Shown here: piece after piece, positions 9,459 to 18,622 of the stretch
Layout of the letters: the number at the start of each line of letters is the position of its first letter
Numbering within the stretch: position 1 is the first letter of the stretch
NCBI GenBank assembly: GCA_028817435.1
Contig: JAPPPQ010000005.1
Coordinates: forward strand, 177,694-241,693
Source: Deltaproteobacteria bacterium
Lineage (GTDB): Bacteria > Myxococcota_A > UBA9160 > UBA6930
Direction: 5' to 3'
DNA: 64,000 bases
Translations under genes and position numbers: made by a program
Notes under the pieces: generated by a model
What the model saw: the letters and a program-made list of their open reading frames with translations, nothing else
Told to the model about the DNA's origin: nothing
The model's database searches: none

Positions 9459-9471
9459 GAGGAGGCGAACT

Positions 9472-11415
9472 TTGCCGGATATCGAATCCCTGCTGGAAGA
9501 GAAGCGCGTCTTCAAGCCGCCGCGGGATTTCGCGCGCGCTGCAAACTGGAAGCGCAAGCAGGTGGCGGAACTGCGCCGGCTCGGGCAAAAGCCCGAGCGC
9601 CTGTGGGCGAAGCTGGCCCGGGAGCAAATCGCCTGGTTCTCGCCCTGGAAGAAGGTGCTGGACTGGAAGCCGCCCTTCGCCAAGTGGTTCGTCGGCGCCA
9701 AGACGAATGTCTCCTACAACTGTCTGGACCGGCACATCCAGGGCTGGCGCCGCAACAAGGCCGCCATTCTCTGGGAGGGCGAGCCCGGCGATACGCGCAC
9801 CATTACCTACGCCGAACTGCACCGGGAGGTCTGCCGCTTCGCCAATGTGTTGAAGGGCCTGGGCGTGAAGCGCGGCGACCGCGTCGCGATCTATATGCCG
9901 ATGCTTCCCGAGCTGGCCATTGCCATGCTGGCCTGCACGCGCATTGGCGCGCCGCATTCCATTGTCTTCGGCGGCTTTTCTGCCGAGGCGCTGCGCGACC
10001 GCATTCAGGACGCCGGGGCGCGGGTGGTGGTCACCTCTGACGGCGGCCACCGGCGCGGCGCGCCCTTCCCCATCAAGCAGACGGTGGACCAGGCCTGCGC
10101 TGAAGCGCCCGGCGTGGAGAAGGTGGTGGTGGTGCGGCGCACCGGGCAGCCCGTCGAAATGAAGCCGGGGCGCGACCTGTGGTGGCACGAAGAGATGAAG
10201 CAGGCCAGCGCCAAGTGCCCGCCCGCCAAGCTCGATTCCGAACACCCGCTCTTCATCCTCTACACCAGCGGCACCACGGGCCGGCCCAAGGGCATTCTGC
10301 ACAGCACCGGCGGCTATCTCACCCATGTGACCGCCACCGCCCGCGCCGTCTTCGATTTGCGCGACGAGGACATTTACTGGTGCACGGCGGATATCGGCTG
10401 GATCACCGGCCACTCCTATGTGATCTACGGCCTGCTCTCAAACGGCGCCACCACGCTGATGTTCGAAGGCGCGCCCACCACGCCCGGCCCGGACCGCTTC
10501 TGGGACATCATTGAGCGCTGGGGGGTCACCATCTTCTACACGGCGCCGACGGCGATACGCACCTTCATCCGCCTGGGCGACGAACACCCGAAGAAGCACG
10601 ATCTCTCCTCGCTGCGATTGCTGGGCACGGTGGGCGAGCCCATCAACCCCGAGGCGTGGATGTGGTATCACCGCGTGATTGGCGGGGGGCGCTGCCCCAT
10701 CGTGGACACCTGGTGGCAGACGGAAACCGGCGGCATCATGATCGCGCCGCTGCCCGGCGCCACCGATACCAAGCCCGGTTCGGCCACGCTGCCCTTCCCC
10801 GGCGTGCACGCGGCCATTCTGGACGAGCAGGGCGAGCCCGTATCGCCGCCCCATGGCGGCTTCCTGGCAATTACGGCGCCCTGGCCCGGCATGCTGCGCG
10901 GCATTTGGGGCGACCGCAAGCGCTTCGTCGAAACCTACTGGAGCAAGTGGCGCAACACCTACTTCCCCGGCGACGGCGCGCATCGGGACCGGCGCGGCTA
11001 CTTCTGGATCATGGGCCGCATTGACGATGTGATGAATGTCTCGGGTCACCGCATCGGCACCATGGAGGTGGAAAGCGCCATTGTCGCCCACGCCGATGTG
11101 GCCGAAGCCGCGGTGGTGGGACGCCCCGACGAGATCACCGGCACCGCCATCGTGGCCTTTGTGACGCCGCGCAGCCATGTGGCCGGCGGCGAGGCGCTGC
11201 AGCGCGGCATCCGCGCGCAGGTGGCGAAGCAGATCGGCGCCATCGCCAAGCCCGCCGAGATTCGCTTCACCGAAGCGCTGCCCAAGACCCGCTCGGGCAA
11301 GATCATGCGCCGCCTGCTGCGCGACATCGCCGCCGGCGGCGCACCGGCGGGCGACACCAGCACCTTGGAGGATTTCAGCGTGCTGGCCAAGCTGCGCGAG
11401 AGCGAGGAGGACTGA
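9472..11415 (+). CDS. acs: Acetyl-CoA synthetase (AMP-forming)
   Basis: Activates acetate to acetyl-CoA through acetyl-AMP; cytosolic entry point for acetate. The 647-residue ANL-family enzyme has the P-loop [11 protein letters not shown] and the A5-type motif [11 protein letters not shown]. The tryptophan in that motif closes the acyl pocket in acetate-specific enzymes. The hinge region contains [14 protein letters not shown], and the C-terminal acetylation-site lysine is in [13 protein letters not shown]. The start is TTG: GGAGG lies six bases upstream and no in-frame ATG is nearby. The stop is one base from the stop of the convergent serine hydrolase, leaving no room for a dedicated terminator. 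Confidence 0.93.
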   Translation: MPDIESLLEEKRVFKPPRDFARAANWKRKQVAELRRLGQKPERLWAKLAREQIAWFSPWKKVLDWKPPFAKWFVGAKTNVSYNCLDRHIQGWRRNKAAILWEGEPGDTRTITYAELHREVCRFANVLKGLGVKRGDRVAIYMPMLPELAIAMLACTRIGAPHSIVFGGFSAEALRDRIQDAGARVVVTSDGGHRRGAPFPIKQTVDQACAEAPGVEKVVVVRRTGQPVEMKPGRDLWWHEEMKQASAKCPPAKLDSEHPLFILYTSGTTGRPKGILHSTGGYLTHVTATARAVFDLRDEDIYWCTADIGWITGHSYVIYGLLSNGATTLMFEGAPTTPGPDRFWDIIERWGVTIFYTAPTAIRTFIRLGDEHPKKHDLSSLRLLGTVGEPINPEAWMWYHRVIGGGRCPIVDTWWQTETGGIMIAPLPGATDTKPGSATLPFPGVHAAILDEQGEPVSPPHGGFLAITAPWPGMLRGIWGDRKRFVETYWSKWRNTYFPGDGAHRDRRGYFWIMGRIDDVMNVSGHRIGTMEVESAIVAHADVAEAAVVGRPDEITGTAIVAFVTPRSHVAGGEALQRGIRAQVAKQIGAIAKPAEIRFTEALPKTRSGKIMRRLLRDIAAGGAPAGDTSTLEDFSVLAKLRESEED

Positions 11416-11416
11416 G

Positions 11417-12721
11417 TCAGTCGGCGATGGCCTGATACACCAGGGCCTCGAAATCCTCTCGAATCGGCACCGCGTTGCCGCGCTGCATGAGCTGAATCAT
11501 CAGCACCGCGGTCAGCTCCTCCTGGGGATCCACGAAATACCAGGTGCCCGCCGCGCCGCCCCAGCCGTTCTGGCCCACCGAGCCGAGGCTGGCGTTGAGC
11601 CCCGGATCTTCCACCACCGCAACGCCCAAGCCGAAGCCGCGGCCCGCGAAGAAGAAGCGCTCGCCGAATGCGTTGCGCGCCGGGCGCTCTTCGGGAAACA
11701 GCGCGTTTCGCGTCATCAGCTCCACGGTTTTGCGCGAGAGCAGGCGCGTGCCGTCCGCCGCCACGCCGCCCGCGAGAATCATGCGGGCGAAGCGCAGATA
11801 ATCGTCCGCCGTGGAGACCAGGCCGCCACCACCGGAGGCGAAAGCGGGGGGCTCGGCGTAGGTGGATTGATCGGGGTGGTCCACAATCACGCGCTTGCCG
11901 CTCTTGGGATCGAGGGCGTAGTTGACGGCAAAGCGCGGCAGCTTTGCTGCCGGCACCCAAAAGGCGGTGTCCTCCATGCCCAGGGGGGCGAAGATGCGCT
12001 GGCGCAGGAACTCGGCAAAGGGCATTCCCGAAACGCGCGCCACCAGCACGCCCAGCACATCGGTGGAAAGGCTGTAGTGCCAGCGCGTGCCCGGCTCGTA
12101 GGCCAGCGGAATCTCGCCCAGCATTTTCATGGCCTCATCGCTGCCGATTTTCTCGTTTGCGCCGCGCACGCCGCTCTCTTCGAGGGCCTTCTTCAGCGGG
12201 CCCTCTGCGGTGAAGCTGTAGGCCAGGCCCGAGGTGTGGGTGAGCAAATCTCGCACGGTGATGGGAGTTTTTGCGGGCGCGGTGTCTGCCAGCGGCCCCG
12301 CCGGGTCGCGCAGCACGCGCGGATTCTCGAGTTCGGGCAGCCACTCGTCCACCGCATCCGTGAGCCGCAGTTTTCCCTCTTCGTGCAGCATCAGCACCGC
12401 AACGCTGGTAATGGGCTTGGTCATGGAGTAAATGCGGAAGATGGTGTCGCGCTGCATGGGGCGCTGCTGCTCCACATCCTGCCAGCCCAGCACATCGCTG
12501 TGCACCAGCCGGCCCCGGCGGTGCACCAGCGTCACCACGCCGGAGATGAGCCCGCCCTTCACATACTCCTGCATATCGTCAGTGAGCCGCGCCAGGCGCT
12601 CGCTGGAAAAGCCCGCCTTCGCCGCGGCGCCCGGGGCGGGCGCGCCCTGCGAGCAATCGCCGCCGCAAGAAGCAGCCAAGGCAAACAGGCCGACGGCGAA
12701 CAGGGCAGTGAAACGCTGCAT
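11417..12721 (-). CDS. Serine hydrolase lipoprotein (beta-lactamase / EstB-like)
   Basis: A 434-residue lipoprotein with a short leader and lipobox LAASC (lipidated Cys19). The beta-lactamase/class C fold (PF00144) is shown by the S-M-T-K tetrad at 99-102, the catalytic Tyr217 in HYSLS, and a late glycine-rich strand GQNGWGG. These are the signatures of EstB-type esterases and DD-peptidase-like hydrolases rather than true beta-lactamases. A GAGGAGG site precedes the ATG. It follows the heme oxygenase gene by 97 bases on the same strand and may be the last gene of the Rieske operon. The substrate is unknown; an ester released by that pathway is a reasonable guess. Confidence 0.85.
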   Translation of the reverse strand: MQRFTALFAVGLFALAASCGGDCSQGAPAPGAAAKAGFSSERLARLTDDMQEYVKGGLISGVVTLVHRRGRLVHSDVLGWQDVEQQRPMQRDTIFRIYSMTKPITSVAVLMLHEEGKLRLTDAVDEWLPELENPRVLRDPAGPLADTAPAKTPITVRDLLTHTSGLAYSFTAEGPLKKALEESGVRGANEKIGSDEAMKMLGEIPLAYEPGTRWHYSLSTDVLGVLVARVSGMPFAEFLRQRIFAPLGMEDTAFWVPAAKLPRFAVNYALDPKSGKRVIVDHPDQSTYAEPPAFASGGGGLVSTADDYLRFARMILAGGVAADGTRLLSRKTVELMTRNALFPEERPARNAFGERFFFAGRGFGLGVAVVEDPGLNASLGSVGQNGWGGAAGTWYFVDPQEELTAVLMIQLMQRGNAVPIREDFEALVYQAIAD

Positions 12722-12818
12722 GGATGAAACCTCCTCAGCCGCAGTCCGCGCGGCCCGTCGAAAGTGCGAAAACCCGCTCCCGGTCAAAGGAACTCCGCCG
12801 GCTCGGGATGGGAAGCGA

Positions 12819-13454
12819 TCAGGCTGTCGCCGCGGCGAGATCCTCGTGAATCTCCATGACGCGCTCGAACATGGTGCGGCCCGCCTGGACCAGCAGCGCC
12901 TTCTCTTCTGCGGTAAAGGGCTGGGCGTCGAGGGCGGCCTTGAACTTTTCCCAGAGCCGCCGCTGGTTTTTGCCGTAGGGATCCAGCGTGCGCAATCCGT
13001 CGCCGCCGTTGAGACCCCACGCGGCGCGCAGCTTCTTCGCCACATAGCGGTTGCCGTTGTTGGCGCCTTCGCGCACATAGTGCAGCCCCAACAGGGCGAG
13101 GGGAGCGCTGCGGCGCGCGCGCTCAATGGCCTCCAGCATGGCCTTCACCCCCGGCGTGGGCTCTGCCTGCGCGGAAGCCCCGTAATGGGCCAGATCTTCG
13201 TCGTAGTAGGGGCCCTGAAGCTGAATGTCCTCGACGAGGGCCTTGAGGCCGGGGATGGAGTCGCGGTGCTCGAGGATTGCCGCATCCAGCGCCTTGTTCC
13301 AGATGGCATCCTGACAGAGCATCCGGGCGAACTCATCCCGAGTCATTTCGCCAGAGGTCATGCGCACCGGCAGCCGGCCCCGCTCCGCCTTGTCGTGGAG
13401 ATCGGCGCAGCCCTCTTTCATCATCCGGCTCAGCGGCAGATCGCTCGCGCTCAT
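12819..13454 (-). CDS. Biliverdin-producing heme oxygenase
   Basis: A 211-residue all-helical protein of the HO fold (PF01126), which opens heme to biliverdin, CO and iron. The proximal ligand is probably His20 in LHDKAERG. The distal helix carries YVREGANNGNRYVAKKL, close to the conserved glycine-rich YxxEGxxxGG region of heme oxygenases. The family's usual length is 200-240. A GGGAGG ribosome site precedes the ATG at 13454. It lies 20 bases after the SDR gene in a tight operon headed by a Rieske oxygenase, not beside heme uptake genes as is common. It could therefore be recycling iron, or acting on another substrate within that pathway. Confidence 0.8.
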   Translation of the reverse strand: MSASDLPLSRMMKEGCADLHDKAERGRLPVRMTSGEMTRDEFARMLCQDAIWNKALDAAILEHRDSIPGLKALVEDIQLQGPYYDEDLAHYGASAQAEPTPGVKAMLEAIERARRSAPLALLGLHYVREGANNGNRYVAKKLRAAWGLNGGDGLRTLDPYGKNQRRLWEKFKAALDAQPFTAEEKALLVQAGRTMFERVMEIHEDLAAATA

Positions 13455-13474
13455 GGTTTCCCTCCCAGCCGCCG

Positions 13475-14359
13475 TCACCACATGGAATCGGGGACGGGGT
13501 TGCGGCCCTGCAGCACATTCTCCACGCGCCGGCGAATCTGCTCGTCGCCTTCCGGGGTGCCGCTGCGGATGAAGAAGCGATCCTGCTGCAGGCCCTCGAA
13601 CAACTGCTCCGCCACCTCTTCCGGCGAGGTGGTCTGGAACTCGCGGCCCGCCTGCTCCGCCCAGCCGCGCATGGTGTCCAGGGTGACGGCCTCCGTCGCC
13701 TGCGGCACCTCTCTGGCGAACTCCCGGGGGCGGTTGCGGCGCGAATCGAAGATTTTGGAGGAGACCACATACGGCCCCGGATAGAGCACCGAGGCGCGGA
13801 GCTGCGCCTTCTGCAACACAAACTGCAGGTGCAGCGTCTCGGTAATGGAACTTACCGCGGCCTTGCTCGCCGAGTAGATGGGCGTGCTCGGCACCAGCAT
13901 CAGGCCGCCGTTGCCCGAGGAGGTGTTCACCACATGGCCCGGCTCGCCGTGGGCCAGCATGCCGGGCACAAAGGCGCGCAGGCCGTGAATTACGCCCCAA
14001 ATGTTGACGGCGAAGGTCCAGCCCCAATCCGAAAGCGGCAGATCCCAGAGCGGCACATCCTCGTGTGCGCCAATGCCGGCGTTGTTGCACAGCACATGCA
14101 CCTTGCCGTGCATTTCCACGGCGCGGCGCGCCAGCTCGGCGACGCTCTCGTATTGGATCACATCGCAGTGCACGCCGGTCACGGAGCCGGACGCCGTGGA
14201 CTCGCTCGCCAGGGCGCGGGCGGTTTCCTGCAGCGCCGCCTCTTCCACATCGGCCAGCACCACATGCATGCCCGCCCGCGCCAGGCGCGCGCCGACGGCG
14301 CGGCCAATGCCGCTCGCGCCGCCGGTCACCACCGCCGTCCGGCCCTCGAATTCGCGCAT
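13475..14359 (-). CDS. Short-chain dehydrogenase/reductase
   Basis: NAD(P)-dependent oxidoreductase of 294 residues, classical SDR fold. The dinucleotide motif TGGASGIG is at 12-19, NNAG at 92-95, the catalytic serine at 147, and Y162/K166 in the YxxxK motif. A C-terminal extension of about 50 residues beyond the usual 250 lies after the substrate loop. Only three bases separate it from the upstream acetoacetate-decarboxylase-like gene, so they are co-transcribed. It probably oxidises or reduces an alcohol/ketone intermediate of the compound attacked by the Rieske enzyme. The substrate cannot be read from sequence. Confidence 0.88.
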   Translation of the reverse strand: MREFEGRTAVVTGGASGIGRAVGARLARAGMHVVLADVEEAALQETARALASESTASGSVTGVHCDVIQYESVAELARRAVEMHGKVHVLCNNAGIGAHEDVPLWDLPLSDWGWTFAVNIWGVIHGLRAFVPGMLAHGEPGHVVNTSSGNGGLMLVPSTPIYSASKAAVSSITETLHLQFVLQKAQLRASVLYPGPYVVSSKIFDSRRNRPREFAREVPQATEAVTLDTMRGWAEQAGREFQTTSPEEVAEQLFEGLQQDRFFIRSGTPEGDEQIRRRVENVLQGRNPVPDSMW

Positions 14360-14362
14360 GGC

Positions 14363-15166
14363 TCAGCCGGCGATCTCGACGCCATCGCCGGAGGCGTCGT
14401 CATAGCGCTGGTGCAAGATCGGCAGCACCCACTCTTCCGGCACGCTGCGCAGCACCTCGCCGTTGCTCTGCGAAGCGCCCTCCTCGAATTCGAAGCGCAG
14501 CAGCGAGCGCACCGGCACATCGGCCACCGGATCCAGCGGCGATTCGCCGAGTTCCAGCCGCCCGTCCTCCACCTGCCAGACCATGCTGTTCTTCTGGATC
14601 CAGTTCAGGCGGATCAGCAGCGGGTCGAAGTCGAAGTTCTTCGACTGCTCGCAGGAGGGGAACATCTTGAAGCAGTAGCCGTGCTGGGTGAATTCGCGCG
14701 GGCCGAGCTCTGCGCCGAGCCTGCCGCTGGCGGTGAGATAGGTGAAGCCCATGCGGCTCACGCGGCTCTCGACGCGGTCGCCTTCGCGCGAGAATTCGAT
14801 CTGCGCGATCTTCTTGGCCTCGCCGTAGGTCTCGCGGCCCGGCACCACCGCCTGCTCCGTCGTCATCGGCATGGTGATGAGATAGATGCCCTCCACGCCG
14901 TCGTAGCTGCACTTCACGCCGAAGACGCAAGCGCCAATGGTCATGGTGTGCTCCGGCGAGATTTGCATGGAGATGTCGGTGAAGGTGGCGCAGGCAATGG
15001 GCCGCTCGATGGGCTGCATCGGCTTCGGCACCAGCGCCTTGTAGACGGCGGGATCCGTCTCGTATTCGATGCGAATCGAGCGCGCGGCGCTCTGCAGAAA
15101 CTCGGGATCGTTCTCCCGAGCGCGCTTCACCTGTTCCAGGGTCCTCACATAGCGCAAGCGTGCCAT
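14363..15166 (-). CDS. Acetoacetate decarboxylase family protein
   Basis: A 267-residue member of the ADC fold (PF06314). The Schiff-base machinery appears intact: RETYGEAKK holds Glu112 and the paired lysines 118-119, where one lysine forms the imine and its neighbour lowers the pKa in true acetoacetate decarboxylase. Relatives with this fold also perform aldol-dehydration or lactonisation, so decarboxylation of a beta-keto acid is likely but not certain. It sits 33 bases after the amidohydrolase gene in the Rieske operon. That position fits removal of CO2 from a ring-opened intermediate. Confidence 0.82.
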   Translation of the reverse strand: MARLRYVRTLEQVKRARENDPEFLQSAARSIRIEYETDPAVYKALVPKPMQPIERPIACATFTDISMQISPEHTMTIGACVFGVKCSYDGVEGIYLITMPMTTEQAVVPGRETYGEAKKIAQIEFSREGDRVESRVSRMGFTYLTASGRLGAELGPREFTQHGYCFKMFPSCEQSKNFDFDPLLIRLNWIQKNSMVWQVEDGRLELGESPLDPVADVPVRSLLRFEFEEGASQSNGEVLRSVPEEWVLPILHQRYDDASGDGVEIAG

Positions 15167-15199
15167 TGGGTTTTCTCCTTTTTTCTCGTGGTGCTTGGA

Positions 15200-16429
15200 C
15201 TACGGCGCGCCCTGCGCGCCGCGCTGAAATGCGCTCTTCTCCGGGCCAATGCGCGCCGCAATGGGCGCGAGCTTCTCCACATCGAGTCCGTAAAACGCCG
15301 CGGCGTTGCCGCCCAGCATGGCGGCCACCTCGGCCTCGGGAAGGCCGCAAAACGCGTTGATCATCTGCTCCCGGGTGTGGGGCCAGCTTCCCTCGGGATG
15401 CGGGTAGTCCGTTCCCCACATGATGTTCGAGAGGCCGATCTCGGCGCGCAGTTCCGCCTCGCGGCGCGGCATGCACGAAGCGCCGAGCCGCACATTGCGC
15501 CGGAAGTAATCCACCGGCGACATACTGAGGTGGCTGCGGTAATCGCCGAGCTTTTGCGAGTAGTGGGTTTCGGCGTAGCGCTGTTCGAGCAGATGCAGAT
15601 ACTCGGGCACCCAGATGGTGGTGCCCTCGGTAATCGCCACGCCGAGCGTCGGGTGGCGCTCGAAGACTCCGCCCCAGAGCATGAAGGTGAGCGGGCGCAC
15701 CACATACCAGACCACCTCGGTGACATAGATGCCCATGGCGCCCGGCGGCGGCGCTGTGGGCGCTTCGCCCGCCGCCGCCGCGCCGAAGTAGTCCTGTGTT
15801 GGCGCCAGCCCCGAATGGAAGTGCACGGGCATTTTCAGTTCTGCGCAAGCGGCCCAGAAAGGGTCGTAGCGCGGGTGGTGATAGGGCGGCTGCGCGCCCC
15901 ACATGGCCGGCAAAATGACGCCGCGCAGCCCGTTTTCCCGGGCCCAGTGCACCTCGCGCACCGCCTCGGAAATGTCCCAGAGCACGGGCACGCAGGCCAG
16001 GCCGACGCGCCGCTCCGGCGCCATCTGCACGAACTCGGCCATCCAGCGGTTGTGGGCGCGGGAGCCGGCCCACTGCAGCTCGGGCACCACCTCTTCGGAG
16101 GGCATGGAAAAGCCCGCGCCAAAGGGCGGCGCGTTGCGCTCGGTAATGCCATCGGGAAACAGCACCTCGGCGGCCACGCCGTCGGAATCGATCACCTCGT
16201 TGCGCGCATCGGAATCCCATGCGCCGCTGAGCGCGCGCTCCCGGCCCTGGCGCCATCCGGCGTTGATTTCGTCCACCAGAAAGAGCTTCTCCATCTGCGC
16301 AGTCCGCTCCAATTGGATGGGCAGCGCGAGATCGAATGCCTCGCGGAACTTCGGATCCAGGTAATCGCGATAGCGCTCGGGCGGCAGCCCGGCGTGCCCG
16401 TCGGAAGAGATGACCAGGTGGCGGTTCAT
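15200..16429 (-). CDS. Amidohydrolase 2 family (ACMSD-like) metal-dependent hydrolase
   Basis: A 409-residue TIM-barrel protein of PF04909, a family of metal-dependent decarboxylases and hydrolases of aromatic or meta-cleavage acids. Visible metal-site motifs are SSDGH near the N-terminus (D10, H12), PVHFHSG near residue 222, and WGTDYPHPEGSWPH with the catalytic Asp near residue 345. The gene start overlaps the stop of the Rieske gene by four bases (ATGA), indicating translational coupling. Its place just after the oxygenase fits a C-C hydrolase or decarboxylase acting on an oxidised ring product. No signal peptide is seen. Confidence 0.85.
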   Translation of the reverse strand: MNRHLVISSDGHAGLPPERYRDYLDPKFREAFDLALPIQLERTAQMEKLFLVDEINAGWRQGRERALSGAWDSDARNEVIDSDGVAAEVLFPDGITERNAPPFGAGFSMPSEEVVPELQWAGSRAHNRWMAEFVQMAPERRVGLACVPVLWDISEAVREVHWARENGLRGVILPAMWGAQPPYHHPRYDPFWAACAELKMPVHFHSGLAPTQDYFGAAAAGEAPTAPPPGAMGIYVTEVVWYVVRPLTFMLWGGVFERHPTLGVAITEGTTIWVPEYLHLLEQRYAETHYSQKLGDYRSHLSMSPVDYFRRNVRLGASCMPRREAELRAEIGLSNIMWGTDYPHPEGSWPHTREQMINAFCGLPEAEVAAMLGGNAAAFYGLDVEKLAPIAARIGPEKSAFQRGAQGAP

Positions 16430-17415
16430 GCGGAGGCTCCCTTGCCGGGCGCGGCTTCGGATGCGGGCGTGGAGTAGAACTGCCGCACCCAGCGGCGGTA
16501 TTCGGCAATGTGCGTATCGGCCTCGCAGAGCACCGGGCGCGCGCGGTGCACCTTGTTCTTCCAGATCGGGATGTCCTGCAGCACGCCCGTGGTGAGCCCC
16601 TTCATGAACTCCTCGCCGGCCAGGTCCACCATGTTCATGGTGGAGGTGAACAGCCAGCGCGAGTGCACATGATCCTCGTCAACCGGCGTGGTGGAGGAGA
16701 ACATCAGCAGGCCCGCGCCCGGCAGGCCCTCGGTGCGCACCGAGGAAAGGCCGAGCCCCCAGGAATCGCGCACCAACTGCAGCGTCATTTCGCCGCCGAG
16801 CTGCGGGCTCGTGTAGTCGCTGACAATGCGGTAGTGGGTGCTGTCCGGGCTGAAGTGGGTTTCCGTGGGCAGAACCTGCGGCGCGCCGTGCACAAACTGG
16901 AAGTGCGCCGGGTCGTTGTTGTTCTCGTGCGTCTCTTGCACATGCGCTTCCATCACAATGTCGAAGGTGCGGGGCTCGGACCACGCATCGTCCTCAAACT
17001 CGGGCAGCGCCGGGAAGTCCCACTCCGGCGGCTTGTTCTCGATGTGGTGCCAGACCCACACAAAGCCGTTCTTCTCCTGCACCTCCCAGACGCGCACCCG
17101 AGCGCGGGGCGGAATGCGCTCGCAGTAGGGAATCTGCGTGCAGGCGCCGCTCTCGCCATCGAACTGCCAGCCGTGGAAGGGGCAGCGAAGGGTCTCGCCC
17201 ATGACCCGCCCGCCGTGGCCGAGATGCGCGCCGAGGTGCGGGCAAAAGGGATCCAGCACCCGCGCCTGCCCCGCACGGGTGCGGAACAGCACCAGCTCCT
17301 GGCCGAAGTAGCGCAGCGGCTGCACATCGCCCGCGCGCAGGTCGCGGCTGAAAGCCACCGCAAACCATCCGTTGGGAATCGGCAGCCGGTCGTTCTCGAG
17401 TTCGCGGTGGGCCAT
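16426..17415 (-). CDS. Rieske non-heme iron oxygenase, catalytic subunit
   Basis: A 329-residue mononuclear-iron oxygenase subunit. The Rieske [2Fe-2S] ligands are C58/H60 and C78/H81 (CPHLGAHLG and CPFHGW). The catalytic iron triad is in ENNNDPAHFQFVHG, with D168 bridging and H171/H176 binding iron. Length and domain order resemble KshA/DAF-36-type monooxygenases that act on steroids and related rings. It heads a five- or six-gene minus-strand operon. No ferredoxin or reductase gene is nearby, so electrons must come from a partner elsewhere. AAGGAG precedes the ATG, and a possible promoter lies 66 bases upstream. Confidence 0.9.
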   Translation of the reverse strand: MAHRELENDRLPIPNGWFAVAFSRDLRAGDVQPLRYFGQELVLFRTRAGQARVLDPFCPHLGAHLGHGGRVMGETLRCPFHGWQFDGESGACTQIPYCERIPPRARVRVWEVQEKNGFVWVWHHIENKPPEWDFPALPEFEDDAWSEPRTFDIVMEAHVQETHENNNDPAHFQFVHGAPQVLPTETHFSPDSTHYRIVSDYTSPQLGGEMTLQLVRDSWGLGLSSVRTEGLPGAGLLMFSSTTPVDEDHVHSRWLFTSTMNMVDLAGEEFMKGLTTGVLQDIPIWKNKVHRARPVLCEADTHIAEYRRWVRQFYSTPASEAAPGKGASA

Positions 17416-17480
17416 GTTCGCTCCTTCTTCTCATCCGGTTTCATCCGGTTGGCGCGCGCTGGAATCCGCCGGAAAGCGGC

Positions 17481-17509
17481 AGCCTACGGAGACTCGCACC
17501 GGGTTGCAA
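17481..17509 (-). promoter_or_regulatory. Possible promoter of the Rieske operon
   Basis: Minus-strand TTGCAA (17509 to 17504) and TAGGCT (17486 to 17481) are separated by 17 bases. The expected start near 17474 gives a leader of about 58 bases. A tandem CCGGATGA repeat lies in the leader just before the ribosome site. The match to sigma-70 is moderate. Confidence 0.35.
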
Positions 17510-17567
17510 GGATACACCGCAGCGCATTTCCCCGCGGGGACGGCGGGCCATGTCTCCCCCGCCGCCC

Positions 17568-18620
17568 TTACTCCAATAGCGCCTGCTTCTTCCGGCGCAG
17601 AATTTCCGTGCGATCGGCGGACAGGCGATAGGCCCAGCCCTGCCAGCGCTCGTTGAGTTCGGCGGCGCGGGCGGCCTGCGCGGAATCCTCGGCGGCGTCC
17701 TCAGGCGCTTCGGCGCGCAGGCGAATCCACGGCTCGCCGGAGGATTCGGAGTGCTCCATCTCCACCTGCAGCTTGTCAAAGGCGGTCATGGTGGCCCGCA
17801 CCCCGCCCCACTTCACCTCATCGGCGGCGCTGACCTCTTCAAAATCCAGCTCCACAAACAGCGCCACCAGGTCGTCCAACCGCGACTGGCTGTGCAAGCG
17901 GCGGCCTGCCGGAATGTCCTGCAGGGCAAAATCCTCTCCCTGGGCGGGGCGGCTGACGGTGAAGCGCCCGCCGCCCGGATGCCGGACGCGCACCGAGCGG
18001 ATGGTCTCGCGGGAAAGATCCGCCAGGCCCTCGCGCTTGAGAAAGGCCGTGGGCTCGCGGCCGATTTCCAGCGCGCCCTCCACCAGCCACACGGTGGGCG
18101 CATCGGGCAGGCGCACGAAAATCTGCTTCAAATCTTTCAGGCGGCTCTCGCCGCGATCCGGATCGGGGTTGTCAATCTCCGAGGCCGGCTCCATGCGCCC
18201 GGCCAAAAAAGAGGCCAATTCGCCGCCATCTTCCGCGCGAATGACAATGCGAACCGCCTGGGAGCCCGGCTCATCGGGCTCGTTCAAATTCACCCTGGCA
18301 TACAAATCCGGGTTGGAGGTCTTGCGCGAGCGAATCTGCAACCCGGCGACGCCCAGCAAAAAGCGCCGCACCGCAGCGGCCCGCGCGGGGTAGCCGTGCA
18401 ACTCGCGCAGCCGCCAGCGATCCTCCACCAGCTCCAGGGTGAAGCTCTGCTCGTGGGTGGTGGTTTCGATCTCCCGTGCGCCGCCGAGCTCGGCGCGCAG
18501 CTCGGGAAACAGCAGCCGGCCCTCGTCCGGCGGCGGCGCGCTCCTGCCGAGCAGCAGCCACGCCGCCCCGGCCAGCAGCGCGCTCAGCAACAGCACCCAG
18601 GTAAAAGTTCCGGCGCGCAC
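17568..18620 (-). CDS. DUF4340 membrane-anchored protein
   Basis: A 350-residue protein with one N-terminal transmembrane helix (about 7-26) and a large exported beta-rich domain of the DUF4340 type (motifs RWRLRE, DLYARVNL, FVRLPDAPTVWLVEG). Such proteins are regularly the last gene of GldA/F/G-like ABC operons, and here the start is two bases from the GldG-like stop. Its biochemical role is not known. The context suggests an extracytoplasmic partner of the ABC complex. The C-terminal 60 residues are charged and probably disordered. Confidence 0.85.
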   Translation of the reverse strand: MRAGTFTWVLLLSALLAGAAWLLLGRSAPPPDEGRLLFPELRAELGGAREIETTTHEQSFTLELVEDRWRLRELHGYPARAAAVRRFLLGVAGLQIRSRKTSNPDLYARVNLNEPDEPGSQAVRIVIRAEDGGELASFLAGRMEPASEIDNPDPDRGESRLKDLKQIFVRLPDAPTVWLVEGALEIGREPTAFLKREGLADLSRETIRSVRVRHPGGGRFTVSRPAQGEDFALQDIPAGRRLHSQSRLDDLVALFVELDFEEVSAADEVKWGGVRATMTAFDKLQVEMEHSESSGEPWIRLRAEAPEDAAEDSAQAARAAELNERWQGWAYRLSADRTEILRRKKQALLE

Positions 18621-18622
18621 CG

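Noticed and set aside
11413..11419. Possible terminator between acs and the convergent hydrolase
   Set aside because: The stops are one base apart and there is no hairpin with a T-run.
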